Shown one piece after another: positions 56,501-64,000 of a stretch of 64,000 nt of DNA. Both the position numbers and the translations under genes were made by a program. Position 1 is the first letter of the stretch. Each line of letters opens with the position of its first letter. The stretch comes from Desulfobulbaceae bacterium (GTDB lineage Bacteria; Desulfobacterota; Desulfobulbia; Desulfobulbales; Desulfocapsaceae). The stretch lies in assembly GCA_026988015.1 (NCBI GenBank), contig JALSMA010000081.1, forward strand, positions 19,372-83,371, in the 5' to 3' direction. The notes beneath the pieces were generated by a model that was not told where the DNA came from, did not search any database, and worked only from the letters and a program-made list of their open reading frames with translations.

Positions 56501-57542
56501 TGCTGGTATATACAGTCGCCTTGGCTTTTTAGGTAAGGAGGCTGCACTGTATGAACAGATCAAGGTAAGGAGTCCAGGTTACCCGGATCTTGATGAGGCA
56601 ATACAGAGAAACAGTTTGAAACGAGAACCCCGGGTTACACCTGCCGTTATGTTTAGTGAAAAAGAGGGCAGGGATGGGTACTATGATATCAGGCAAAATG
56701 GAGGAGGGTTCAAGGGGTGGTTCATGCCTTCACTGAACCATGAGGTTTTAATTGCATTCAATCGTATTTACAGTAGTTCCAACAAGGTTGACGAGAGTCT
56801 GTGGCGAAATAATATAAAAGCTGAGGTGAAATGGAGCCCGATTTACGACCTGGATCTTGTGTTTGCTGTTGGCCAGGAAAAACCTGACGATGATTTTGAA
56901 TCAACATTTCTCTATGATTTTTATATCAATGGAAGGATAGGTGATATCGTTCAGGGCTATTTTGGGCTTTCCAGGAATATCGTTGACGACACCCTTGACG
57001 CTGTTAAACAAGGAATTAATACCCAGGAGTATGAGGGAGGTATAACTCTTGATTTTCTACCACGTCTTTTTGGTGGTGCAGAATATGTTTATACGGACTA
57101 TTCTGATGATAATCACAGAAGCAGGTATGAATTCTGGAGTTCATATACAATCTTCAGTGAACCAACTCATTTGCAGTTGAGATATGGGTATGAGTATATC
57201 AACAGCGCAACTGGAAACCTGAAAAGAGACTACTCGATTCAGTCAGGCTTTGCTCCTGAGGATCATCCATACTGGAGCCCTGAAAATTACTACCAGCATT
57301 TATTCACCATATCCTTCGAACATCAGTTAGCTGAGGATATTCTTGGACGAGGGGCTCCAAGCTACTATACTCTTGAATATTCCTTTGGGTATGAGAGAGG
57401 CGGGTATGACAATCATGGTGCTAATGCGCAGATTTTCCTTGAAATGAGTCGTCATTTTCTATTAAATAGCAGTTTCGAATTTACCCGGGGGGCAGAATTT
57501 CAAGAAATAGGATTCTTCTGTTCTGCTATATACCGTTGGTAA
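53511..57542 (+). CDS. Large TPR protein with C-terminal outer-membrane barrel
   Basis: A 1343-residue exported protein: an uncleaved-looking or cleavable hydrophobic N-terminus (about 12-33, FICIVLFFAAPQLFAE), then ~1000 residues of tetratricopeptide-like helical repeats, then ~290 residues of beta-rich sequence ending in an aromatic residue (SAIYRW), as in outer-membrane barrels. The layout is that of PelB/BcsC/PgaA exopolysaccharide secretion proteins. It follows an aminotransferase gene, which supports a surface-polysaccharide role, but no synthase or other export gene is nearby, so the link is inference. Confidence 0.72.
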   Translation: MYNYLIRSQKYFLSVYRIVFICIVLFFAAPQLFAELAIKDSTTQISNHTVTLKDPSNQPFWKEIWDNARLAVKMDDKEKAISLYRKLFAAKPHIEEALREYAIILMEQEQWSEAGQIIQKLLEVEPASQEYLLYGGRTALAQQRYERASSYLGQVYSMSPDGKFANEALQGQITALQNLGRSVMAYPLMEQLYQLVPHNENSIRQLALYSNELGFKGKAVNYYKTLISEFGGTDTDFLKSVPLFEEMNETEMLVLAWQGYLKTHPYYLPFHKKLSEYYLKNGLEEEALEHLLVLIALGEQKADIFLQAGKIYLYQKSRPDKALYYYEEYRKRNPADKNVTTEIERIQAILANDLLVIVENEGAWNLWRDLAKVIPDRLAVYYSMAEQLEEMHKYKELLEVLEIIHTHESDDQEIVFRLAQLYYEKGELAAATEKLDLLVESRQQGKHYFLIRAEISEATGVLVESLAYYKKYLNLVSADHRVLLNCIKLSGQIGSVDDLQYFYSHIVRGDFSEEVLKEASFSYGQGLLLNNLYTRAELFYRELSRRFTLTKQEVLEVNFTLATILQHENRLYESEELLRQALLKYGATPQVLIKLIRISLLQEDLENCWKWYKYFVINSNTGSGWNVHENPQLLLVKVDILQGSGQEGVAIEILEDFFAENIYSDHKDEQCELIRLKLAELYYYENKYFDAASIMANRSQNAKRDIYDKILSLLIEKKRDRISDKTARESLLSFSSSNVFESAVALAHYGEFGLALQLCERYLQESPDSLRAKTLQADLQRDLGQDFAALESFKQLYESYPGEVSFKQNILELQFKASKFKQLVEELAPEWKAIKGKETEVSVRKVVPDVATLPVTQRLLLARALWADKRASDALALYKELLQPQVEVEFTSQLAEQEITLKLPEPQKTLLNIVTFTSPPKLDKLGTVMDPDFIRRNFEKPELVIAAGLYSKYRWQKIIKRELAVRKDMSEGNYYQAMKEYQSFLNDDTSPESLYDLAGIYSRLGFLGKEAALYEQIKVRSPGYPDLDEAIQRNSLKREPRVTPAVMFSEKEGRDGYYDIRQNGGGFKGWFMPSLNHEVLIAFNRIYSSSNKVDESLWRNNIKAEVKWSPIYDLDLVFAVGQEKPDDDFESTFLYDFYINGRIGDIVQGYFGLSRNIVDDTLDAVKQGINTQEYEGGITLDFLPRLFGGAEYVYTDYSDDNHRSRYEFWSSYTIFSEPTHLQLRYGYEYINSATGNLKRDYSIQSGFAPEDHPYWSPENYYQHLFTISFEHQLAEDILGRGAPSYYTLEYSFGYERGGYDNHGANAQIFLEMSRHFLLNSSFEFTRGAEFQEIGFFCSAIYRW

Positions 57543-57599
57543 ATTCATTCAAGATCCAGTGTTGTTGATAACAGAGTAACTCAAACGTTTTTAATGCAT

Positions 57600-57638
57600 A
57601 CTCCTGTGAAGTGTATCTTTGCAGGAGTTTGTTTTTTT
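57600..57638 (+). terminator. Terminator before greA
   Basis: ACTCCTG/CAGGAGT 7-bp stem with a 15-base loop, followed by TTGTTTTTTT. It ends the TPR gene and sits just before the greA ribosome site, so it may also attenuate greA. Confidence 0.65.
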
Positions 57639-57652
57639 ATCTGGAGGTAAAA

Positions 57653-58138
57653 ATGGTAGAGCGCGTCCCCATGTCCAAGACAGGGCATCTTAAACTAAAA
57701 GAAGAGTTGAACAACCTTGAACGCGTTGAAAGGCATGTTGTTGTAAAGGCCATAGAAATTGCAAGAGAACATGGTGACCTTAAAGAGAACGCCGAATACC
57801 ATGCAGCAAAAGAACGTCAGGGGCTGATTGAAGGCCGCATCATGGATCTTAAGGATAAACTTGGCCGGGCAGAAGTTATTGACTGTGCAAAAGTTGTTTG
57901 TTCCAGAGCGGTTTTTGGTACTGTAGTGACCCTTTTGGATATGGACACTGACGAAGAGGTTTCCTATCAGTTACTTGGTTCAGAGGAGGCGGATGTCAAG
58001 CAGGGATCTATATCTGTTTTTTCACCTCTGGGAAAAAGCATTCTTGGTAAAGAAGTAGGAGATGACGTTGTGACCAAGACTCCTGGTGGAACACGCGAGT
58101 TTGAGGTTGTATCCATAAAACCCTCTTCTTTTAGCTAA
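57653..58138 (+). CDS. greA: Transcript cleavage factor GreA
   Basis: A 161-residue factor that rescues stalled RNA polymerase. The N-terminal coiled coil has the acidic loop GDLKENAEYHAAKERQ; the C-terminal FKBP-like domain has SPLGKSILGKEVGD. The ATG 57653 is preceded by GGAGG at 6 bases; the frame also opens at 57611 but that start lacks a good site. Confidence 0.94.
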   Translation: MVERVPMSKTGHLKLKEELNNLERVERHVVVKAIEIAREHGDLKENAEYHAAKERQGLIEGRIMDLKDKLGRAEVIDCAKVVCSRAVFGTVVTLLDMDTDEEVSYQLLGSEEADVKQGSISVFSPLGKSILGKEVGDDVVTKTPGGTREFEVVSIKPSSFS

Positions 58139-58287
58139 TCCATGTCCAAAAAAAAGGCCCTCTGTTTAACCCACAGTTGTTGTGGGGAGAAACGCCAACG
58201 AAATCTCAATTGTGGCTGTCAGCAGTTAAATCATCCCTCTGGCTTGGTTTAAAGAAAAATATTTCATTAATGGATGGATACTAATGA

Positions 58288-58313
58288 TTACAGGTACAGA
58301 GGCGTACCTGTAA
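58288..58313. repeat. 26-bp palindrome near the 3' end of the TetR gene
   Basis: TTACAGGTAC and its complement around 6 bases. Not followed by a T-run on the minus strand; a regulatory palindrome is possible. The region 58139-58345 has no other gene. Confidence 0.4.
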
Positions 58314-58345
58314 CGCCACAGTTTGCAACTTAGAGAGGTTTGATA

Positions 58346-58945
58346 CTAGATGAGGGATGCGTCTGGTTCTAGGATTCCACAGAGGAAAATCTCGAGAATT
58401 TGCTGAGTTGCCTCTTCAACAGAGTATTCAGTCGATATTCCCACTGTCCAGACACGTGAAATTTCATCCAATGCTCCAAAAAAGGCTCGTTTGGCAATAC
58501 CTGGACGAATGGTGGCTCTGTAAATTGACCTCTCCTGGCCCAATTTGATAATGGATGAAATAATGTCCACATATTCACTGAACTTATTATTTCGGTAGTC
58601 TTTGATGAGTTTGGCGCTCTGCCGTAACTCAATTTGGATGACTTCTGCCAGATATTTGTTTTTTTTCATAACTGAGAGATGGTTTCTTGCAAATATTTCA
58701 ATCATTTTCCTGGGGTCATCCTCAGTACTGAGAAGCTTTTTAACCTGCTCTATCAGGGCACCGATCTCTTCTTCAAAAACTGAAATAAGAATATCAAACT
58801 TGTTATTGAAATAAAGGTAGATTGTTCCATCAGCCACCTTGGCTTCTTTTGCGATATCGGATATTCTGGCATTGAAAAATCCTTTTTTGGCAAAAACTTT
58901 TGTGGCTGCATGAATAATTTTGGTATGTTTGTTTGCTGCTTTCAT
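58346..58945 (-). CDS. FadR-type TetR-family regulator
   Basis: A 199-residue repressor. HTH at about 20-45 with DIAKEAKVADGTIYLYFNNK, almost the same as the fatty-acid regulator FadR (YsiA) of Bacillus; the C-terminal ligand domain has the related IQIELRQSAKLI segment and AFFGALDEI. FadR-type proteins release DNA on binding long-chain acyl-CoA. Its own operator-like site lies ~65 bases upstream. No fatty-acid genes are visible within the window. Confidence 0.85.
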   Translation of the reverse strand: MKAANKHTKIIHAATKVFAKKGFFNARISDIAKEAKVADGTIYLYFNNKFDILISVFEEEIGALIEQVKKLLSTEDDPRKMIEIFARNHLSVMKKNKYLAEVIQIELRQSAKLIKDYRNNKFSEYVDIISSIIKLGQERSIYRATIRPGIAKRAFFGALDEISRVWTVGISTEYSVEEATQQILEIFLCGILEPDASLI

Positions 58946-59010
58946 TGGTCAGAATATGTTAAAGTACCACCAGGGTTTTAGACTTGAATAAAACATAAAG
59001 GAATAAATAG

Positions 59011-59028
59011 TGAATGGCTATTCATTCA
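59011..59028. promoter_or_regulatory. FadR-type operator at the regulator's own promoter
   Basis: TGAATGGCTATTCATTCA fits the FadR (YsiA) operator pattern TGAATGA-N-TA-N-TCATTCA at 15 of 16 fixed positions. It is upstream of the TetR gene, as expected for autoregulation. Confidence 0.7.
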
Positions 59029-59470
59029 TTGTATTCATCTCACCAGAATTGTCAATCTTTTGTACTTTATTTTTGTACTTTTTATCCGGTTCACAGTGGA
59101 ACCCAGCTGGAATAAAATAATTTACCTGCGTCGGTGAGCATTCACCGCAAACGCCCCGAAGAGATGCGAATGTTTTCTCCAAACATATCTGGTGATTAAT
59201 TTATACTTTAAATTCAATGTGTTTTACTGCAATAAATATCACGAATCCTTCACGGATTAGAGAGTTCAACTTAAAAAAGAACTGCTGGCTGTGGCATTTT
59301 ATGATTTGTTTTTGTTAGGGCGTGGAGGTACCGGAGGATTAGATTGTATTTCCTTATCTTAGGATTGAAAATCTATTCCAAATCAGATAGGATTTAATAG
59401 TGAACACGTAGGCTTAAGGTGTGGTGGGTTCTAGCTTTGGCATAATTACAACTATTTTTTTGAAGCAGTA

Positions 59471-59589
59471 CTTGAAAAGCTCGTAAAAAGCTAAAACAGC
59501 CAATGGCTAAGAAAAAAAATTTCAGATGCACCCCAAGGGTACTTTGAAAGGTATACAACGAAGCAGGTGAAACGTTTTTACGATGCCAT
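59471..59589 (-). repeat. Dispersed repeat element, copy E
   Basis: Opposite orientation to copies B, C, D and F. Left end CTTGAAAAGCTCGTAAAAAG, right end TTTTTACGATGCCATT, with a GGTACTTTG-type centre. Both termini are intact. Confidence 0.7.
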
Positions 59590-59664
59590 TATACTTGAAG
59601 TTTTTTTCTCAAGGTTTTCCTGTTGTGGAAGGGGATAATCATTCATTAATTTCAGGAGTAAAAT

Positions 59665-61437
59665 ATGAAAGTTCTTGTTATCGGTTCAGGTGGTCGTGAG
59701 CATTCGCTGGTATGGAAAATCCATCAGAGTGCAAAGGTGACTAAAATATTCTGTGCTCCCGGAAATGCCGGTATAAGGCGTATGGCTGAGTGCGTTGATC
59801 TCAGTGTGACAGATGTCGATGGCCTGATCAGTTTTGCCAAAAAAGAAAAAATTGACCTTACCGTTGTCGGTCCAGAGTTGTCCCTGACCGCCGGAATCGT
59901 TGATGTTTTCGAGAAAGAGGGCTTGCGAATATTTGGCCCTGACAGGGATGCTGCTATTCTTGAAGGAAGCAAAGTGTTTACCAAAGAGTTTCTCAAAAAA
60001 TATAAGATTCCAACAGCCCGCTTTAAAGTTTTCAAGGATCCCAAAAAGGCCAAAAAATATATTGATAAATGTGGTGCTCCACTTGTTGTGAAAGCTGATG
60101 GACTCGCTGCGGGTAAAGGTGTTATTGTTGCATCCTCAGTAAAAGAGGCCAAGGAAGCAGTGGATCTCATTATGCGTGATAAGGCATTTGGCGAAGCTGG
60201 GAGCAAACTTATTGTTGAAGAGTGCCTCAAAGGAGAGGAAGCCTCATTTATTGCATTTACCGATGGAAAGACTGTTCTGCCTTTACCAACATCTCAGGAT
60301 CATAAAGCCGCGTTTGACGGTGATACCGGGCCTAATACTGGCGGAATGGGAGCGTACTCGCCTGCACCTGTTGTTACTGAGGAGATCGCTGATTATGTAA
60401 TGAAAAAGGTGATGTTACCCACGATCAAAGGTATGGCGAAGGAAGGTCGTCCCTATAAAGGTATGTTGTATGCCGGCCTTATGATAGATGGTGACAAGGT
60501 CGAGGTGCTTGAATTTAACTGCAGGTTCGGCGACCCTGAGGCGCAGCCATTGCTGATGCGACTTAAAAGTGACGTAATTGATATTTTTGAAGCTGTTATC
60601 GATGGGCGGCTTGATCAGATTGAAATGAAAATTGACCCACGGCCCACGGTGTGTGTAGTAATGGCATCAGATGGATATCCAGGTCCTTATGAACAGGGAA
60701 AAGTTATCCGTGGCTTGAAAAATGCTTCAGATGTACCTGGGGTTGTAGTATTTCATGCTGGTACCAAGGTCCGAAATGGTCGAGTCGCTTCAGCAGGTGG
60801 TAGAGTTCTTGGAGTAACCGCCGTTGGCAAAGATCTGAGCAAAGCAATTGCGGCAGCGTATAAGGCAGCTGAATTAATATCCTGGACAGGATCATTTTAC
60901 AGGACAGATATTGGAGCTAAAGCCCTGAACAGAAGAGATGAAATGGAAACTAAGCCGGTTGTCGGTATAGTGATGGGGAGTGACTCGGATCTTCCGGTAA
61001 TGCAGGCTGCAGCTGACTTCTTCACCTCAATGCAGATACCCTATGAAATGACTGTTGCCTCAGCTCACAGGACTCCTGAGCGTGCTGCAAAATTTGCAAC
61101 AACTGCCCAGGAACGTGGACTCAAAATTATCATAGCTGGTGCTGGTATGGCAGCTCATCTTGCAGGTGTTCTTGCAGCTCATACGGATCTTCCAGTGATC
61201 GGTGTTCCCCTTGATGCTTCTTCTTTGAATGGTCTTGACGCACTCCTCGCCACGGTTCAAATGCCTCCAGGTGTTCCTGTTGCAACAATGGGAATAGGTA
61301 AACCGGGCGCTAAAAATGCCGCAGTGCTCGCCACTAGAATTTTGGCACTGTCTGACAAACGCCTTGCGGACAAAGTAGCTGAATTTAAGCTTCTTATGGC
61401 CAAAGAGGTCGAGGAAAAGGCACGGCGAATAAGCTGA
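59665..61437 (+). CDS. Fused PurD-PurE purine biosynthesis enzyme
   Basis: A 590-residue fusion. Residues 1-425: PurD, phosphoribosylamine-glycine ligase with ATP-grasp motifs (VKADGLAAGKGVIVA, GDTGPNTGGMGAYSPAP, LEFNCRFGDPEAQ). Residues ~430-590: PurE class I N5-carboxyaminoimidazole ribonucleotide mutase with GIVMGSDSDLPVMQ and catalytic-His SAHRTPER, both intact. AGGAG ribosome site 8 bases upstream. The two enzymes act at steps 2 and 6 of the pathway and are usually separate proteins. No frame break is seen between them. Confidence 0.9.
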   Translation: MKVLVIGSGGREHSLVWKIHQSAKVTKIFCAPGNAGIRRMAECVDLSVTDVDGLISFAKKEKIDLTVVGPELSLTAGIVDVFEKEGLRIFGPDRDAAILEGSKVFTKEFLKKYKIPTARFKVFKDPKKAKKYIDKCGAPLVVKADGLAAGKGVIVASSVKEAKEAVDLIMRDKAFGEAGSKLIVEECLKGEEASFIAFTDGKTVLPLPTSQDHKAAFDGDTGPNTGGMGAYSPAPVVTEEIADYVMKKVMLPTIKGMAKEGRPYKGMLYAGLMIDGDKVEVLEFNCRFGDPEAQPLLMRLKSDVIDIFEAVIDGRLDQIEMKIDPRPTVCVVMASDGYPGPYEQGKVIRGLKNASDVPGVVVFHAGTKVRNGRVASAGGRVLGVTAVGKDLSKAIAAAYKAAELISWTGSFYRTDIGAKALNRRDEMETKPVVGIVMGSDSDLPVMQAAADFFTSMQIPYEMTVASAHRTPERAAKFATTAQERGLKIIIAGAGMAAHLAGVLAAHTDLPVIGVPLDASSLNGLDALLATVQMPPGVPVATMGIGKPGAKNAAVLATRILALSDKRLADKVAEFKLLMAKEVEEKARRIS

Positions 61438-61444
61438 ATCCTTA

Positions 61445-62089
61445 GTGAATCCTGTGTATCCAAGTGATGAACAAATACAACTTGCCCTCAAGTCATTGAG
61501 GGCAGGTGGAATTGTGGCCTACCCCACAGAAACATTTTATGGTCTTGCCGTGGATCCGGAAAATGAACAGGCGGTTGCTGCTCTTTACGACCTGAAAAAA
61601 AGATCCAGAGGAAAAGCACTCTCACTTTTGATCCCGGAAAAGGAGTTTCTTTCATCCATTACACCTTCCTGTCCTGAATTATATGAAAGGCTTATTGACA
61701 GGTTCTGGCCTGGACCCTTGACACTCATATTTAAGAAGCGGGACAACTGCCTCCCTTTTTTAACAGGGAACGATGGGAGTGTTGCATTAAGAGTTTCATC
61801 CCACCCTGTTGCCGACGAGCTTTGCCAGCAATGGGGGAAGAGCATTACTGCTACAAGTGCAAATCTCAGCGGACACCCTGAAATGATAACAGCTGAAGAT
61901 ATAGATAAGTTATGGGGTGACAGGATTTCATACATACTTGATGGTGGAAAGACTGCTGGTGGCCCCGGTTCAACAATCGTAAGGTGTGATACTGATTGTG
62001 TTATGTGTGAAATTGTACGCAGGGGGCGGATAACAGAACTGGAGATCCGGCAGACCCTGCTGGATGCTGATATCGTTTGCAAATATTGA
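61445..62089 (+). CDS. tsaC: Threonylcarbamoyl-AMP synthase (Sua5/YrdC family)
   Basis: A 214-residue enzyme that makes L-threonylcarbamoyl-AMP for the t6A modification of tRNA. Motifs: GGIVAYPTETFYGLAVDP, KKRSRGKALSLLIP, RFWPGPLTLIF, TATSANLSGHPE. GTG start, weak ribosome site. It is a short form without the Sua5 C-terminal domain, and begins 7 bases after purD-purE. Confidence 0.93.
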   Translation: MNPVYPSDEQIQLALKSLRAGGIVAYPTETFYGLAVDPENEQAVAALYDLKKRSRGKALSLLIPEKEFLSSITPSCPELYERLIDRFWPGPLTLIFKKRDNCLPFLTGNDGSVALRVSSHPVADELCQQWGKSITATSANLSGHPEMITAEDIDKLWGDRISYILDGGKTAGGPGSTIVRCDTDCVMCEIVRRGRITELEIRQTLLDADIVCKY

Positions 62090-62399
62090 CCTGGATGTGA
62101 TACCATTTTTTGTGTATTACAGGAGGTTTATTTACTCCTGAATTCGTGACGGCTTCGTGATTAGTAATTATTGATAGCATACCAAAATGCAAATGTGAAA
62201 TTCGCAGTCAGATATGTTTGGTGAAATTACTTGTCTCCCTTGGGGACGTTTGTTGCCTATGCACCCTTTTCTTTTTGAACCAATCGATATGGCTTTCTGT
62301 AATCAACGGGGTAAAAAGATCAGGTTGCATCACTATCGAACGCTCACGGACTCAGAGTAGTTAGATTAGCAAATATAAAATCATTATGTGGGGTGGGCA
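62090..62399. other. Intergenic region before the HPt gene
   Basis: 310 bases with no gene. A CAGGAG/CTCCTG hairpin (near 62120-62143) may end tsaC without a T-run. The GGGGTGGG string just before 62400 could be the HPt ribosome site. Confidence 0.4.
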
Positions 62400-62723
62400 A
62401 TGAGTGATTTAGGCTGGAATAAGGATTTCGCAATGGAGCAGGCTGCAGACGACGAAGAACTATTACAGGAACTCGTAGAGATTTTCAAGGAGTCTTCAAC
62501 CACTGATTTTGCAAACTTGAAGCAGGGGATCAGTAAAGGAGATGCCGCCATGAGTGGCTCAAGTGCCCACTCCATTAAAGGTGCTGCCGCAAGCCTTGGA
62601 TTCGAATCTATCAGGGAGGTTACTGCTGCTATGGAAGCCGATTGCCGAAACGGTTCTCTCACTGTTGCCACTGAGCAACTCCCTGAGCTGGAATCGTTAC
62701 TCGCTCAACTGCAGAAACTGTAG
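62400..62723 (+). CDS. Stand-alone HPt phosphotransfer protein
   Basis: A 107-residue histidine phosphotransfer domain. The phospho-accepting His lies in SSAHSIKGAAASLGF, typical of HPt. The ATG 62400 is chosen over a GTG at 62388 because a GGGGTGGG purine run lies ahead. HPt proteins relay phosphate between hybrid kinases and receivers; the partner is not in the window. Confidence 0.87.
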   Translation: MSDLGWNKDFAMEQAADDEELLQELVEIFKESSTTDFANLKQGISKGDAAMSGSSAHSIKGAAASLGFESIREVTAAMEADCRNGSLTVATEQLPELESLLAQLQKL

Positions 62724-62757
62724 GCTCTATATACCATGTTGTTTTAATTTCTTATTT

Positions 62758-62872
62758 AATGGTGTCATAAAAACTCTTCACTTGCTTCGTTGCTGCATTT
62801 GTTTGTTTAATGCGATGTGCCTTGGTACGTGACATTAAACAAAAAAAAGCTACCTCACATTTGATTTTTTTT
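62758..62872 (+). repeat. Dispersed repeat element, copy F (truncated)
   Basis: Left end AATGGTGTCATAAAAACTC and TTCACTTGCTTCGTTGCTGC match the family; the centre has TTTGTTTAATG and its complement around TACC-like bases (62803-62840). The right TTTTTACGAG end is missing, which suggests truncation by the material that follows. Confidence 0.6.
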
Positions 62873-63137
62873 CTCCACTCACAGTTGTTCAGTTTGGCAG
62901 TAAGCCCGGTTCGAGTTGTTCCTCCTCCACCCTTGAAGCCACAAAAGAATGTGCAGAAGATTCAGGAGCGTGAAATCATGCCTCTGCCCAGGATTCCCCC
63001 TTCACCGAAAAGAAAAGAGCAACTTCTGGAAAAGATGGATTTGTCCATGATGCCTCTGCATCTTGAACTGCCTCCTTTGCAGGCAGCATCAACATCTACT
63101 GCCCCCTTACAGGACTTTAGCAAAAAAGAAAGTGGTC
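62873..63137 (+). pseudogene. Fragment of a Pro-rich gene
   Basis: This frame (from ~62873) reads as Pro-rich protein (VSPVRVVPPPPLKPQ, MPLHLELPPLQAA) like the periplasmic linker of TonB-like or other envelope proteins. There is no start matching such a protein, and it ends in IS66-related DNA. It is likely a remnant caught between copy F and the IS66 sequence. TonB identity is a guess. Confidence 0.35.
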
Positions 63138-63167
63138 TAGGCTGGTACCGGTGTGTATTATCTCGGT

Positions 63168-64000
63168 ATGGTTCATGATATCAAGGAAGAGGATAAGGTA
63201 TGCAGCTGTGGTTGTGAACTGAAAAAGATAGGTGAAGAAACCTCGGAGCAGCTGGATATCAAACCCGCTGAGATCCAGGTTATTCGCCATATCCGGCCCA
63301 AGTATGCCTGTCCCGCCTGTGAAAGTGTAGAGGATGACGGCCCTGCTGTAAAGGTTGCTCCGGTTCCCCCACAAATTATCCCCAAGTCCATTGTCAGCCC
63401 TAGCCTGCTCGCTCATATCCTGACCGGAAAGTTCATTGACCATACCCCGTTCTACCGCCAGGAAAAACAGCTGGTTCGCCTTGGCGTGGATGTGTCAAGA
63501 ACCTCCATGTGCCGGTGGGCCATGCAGACGGCTGAAGCCTACCAGTCCCTCCTGAACCTGCTGGAAGAGGAAGTTTTGGCCGGTCTATTCATCCAGGCCG
63601 ATGAAACGACGATTCAGGTACTGGATGAACCGGGCCGAAGCCCGTCATCCAAATCCTATATGTGGTTTTTCCGGAGAGGCGATCCGGAAAAACCAGTTCT
63701 TATTTATCAATATCATCCGACCAGGGCCGGTGACGTGGCCAATGCATTCCTGCGTGATTTTGAAGGAACCGTGCAGACCGAAGGATATAGTGGTTATGAT
63801 TTCCTTGATCGTATTGAGGCAATACGCTATATCGGTTGCTGGGGTCATGCCCGGCGCAAGTTTACCGATGTGACCAAAGCGCAGGGGAAAAACCGTAAGG
63901 CCGGAGCTGCGGACATCGTATTGCGATATATCAAAAAACTGTACCGTCTTGAACGGAAAGCCAAAAGGGATGGGTATTCTCCGGAACATCTATACAGGAT
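63168..64000 (+). mobile_element. IS66-family transposase TnpC, 5'-truncated, runs off window
   Basis: 278 codons open to the window edge. Zn-binding CSCGCELKK and CPACES; IS66 segment EETSEQLDIKP, IRHIRPKYACP and PSLLAHILTGKFIDHTPFYRQ; the catalytic Asp of ADETTIQVLD and a second in TEGYSGYDFL. Upstream in the same frame a TAG stop lies at 63138, and tnpA and tnpB and the usual ~100 N-terminal residues are absent, so this copy is probably broken at its 5' end. Its codon use is more GC-rich than the neighbours, as expected of a transferred element. Confidence 0.8.

Larger units (their letters stand above)
58946..59664. other. Long intergenic region between fadR-like gene and purD-purE
   Basis: 719 bases with no gene. 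It holds the operator at 59011, a CGGTGA-GCAT-TCACCG palindrome near 59132, repeat copy E (59471-59589) and a weak AGGAG site before purD. Confidence 0.5.

Noticed and set aside
59029..59470. Purine riboswitch upstream of purD-purE
   Set aside because: No paired-stem pattern resembling a purine aptamer was recognised; only a small CGGTGA palindrome is present.

Overview
The window is a moderately AT-rich bacterial chromosome segment from a motile Gram-negative anaerobe. The gene families point to a deltaproteobacterium of the Desulfobulbales type (inference): multiheme c-type cytochromes with NrfD-like membrane proteins and Tat-exported ferredoxins, several sigma-54 activators, CheX-type phosphatases, a MotE-like protein in the flagellar operon, and a fused PurD-PurE. 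No rRNA, tRNA or CRISPR array was found.

Layout. 1-14.6 kb: one long minus-strand flagellar block (TPR protein, flgB, flgC, fliE, fliF, fliG, fliH, fliI, fliJ, motE-like, fliK, flgD, flgE), preceded by a sigma-54-type promoter and ended by a strong terminator, then motA running off the left edge. 14.8-20.3 kb: cheY, two CheX paralogues and a large double-CheX/CheC-like protein with a pseudo-receiver, then a FleQ-like sigma-54 activator and a cyclic-nucleotide-binding protein. 20.6-21.2 kb: a secreted nuclease. 21.2-35.4 kb: a redox and regulatory island with two modules (multiheme cytochrome, NrfD membrane protein, Tat four-cluster ferredoxin). Between them lie a decapitated histidine kinase, an FtsH paralogue with a Cys-rich tail, three small one-helix membrane proteins behind a near-consensus sigma-54 promoter, and an NtrC-type regulator with its kinase. 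35.9-37.4 kb: an exported pentapeptide-repeat protein. 37.5-45.3 kb: a chemotaxis operon (cheA, a heme-c chemoreceptor, cheW, cheB, cheR, a receiver protein). 45.6-58.1 kb: housekeeping genes (SlyD-like, hisI, hisG, engB, lepA, rpoH, greA), two small Cys-rich proteins, an aminotransferase and a very large TPR/beta-barrel protein. 58.3-62.7 kb: a FadR-type TetR regulator, purD-purE, tsaC and an HPt protein. 62.8-64 kb: a repeat element, a fragment of a Pro-rich gene and an incomplete IS66 transposase.

Three threads run across the window. First, six copies of a 115-175 bp dispersed repeat with conserved ends lie between genes, and two of them supply the stop codon of a neighbouring gene. Second, the FadR-type regulator has a TGAATG-N6-CATTCA-like operator beside its own gene, and related palindromes lie upstream of both cytochrome modules, suggesting a regulon that links fatty-acid status to electron transfer. 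Third, the three small membrane proteins form a self-contained sigma-54 unit next to their likely activator; this is the best candidate here for an undescribed system.
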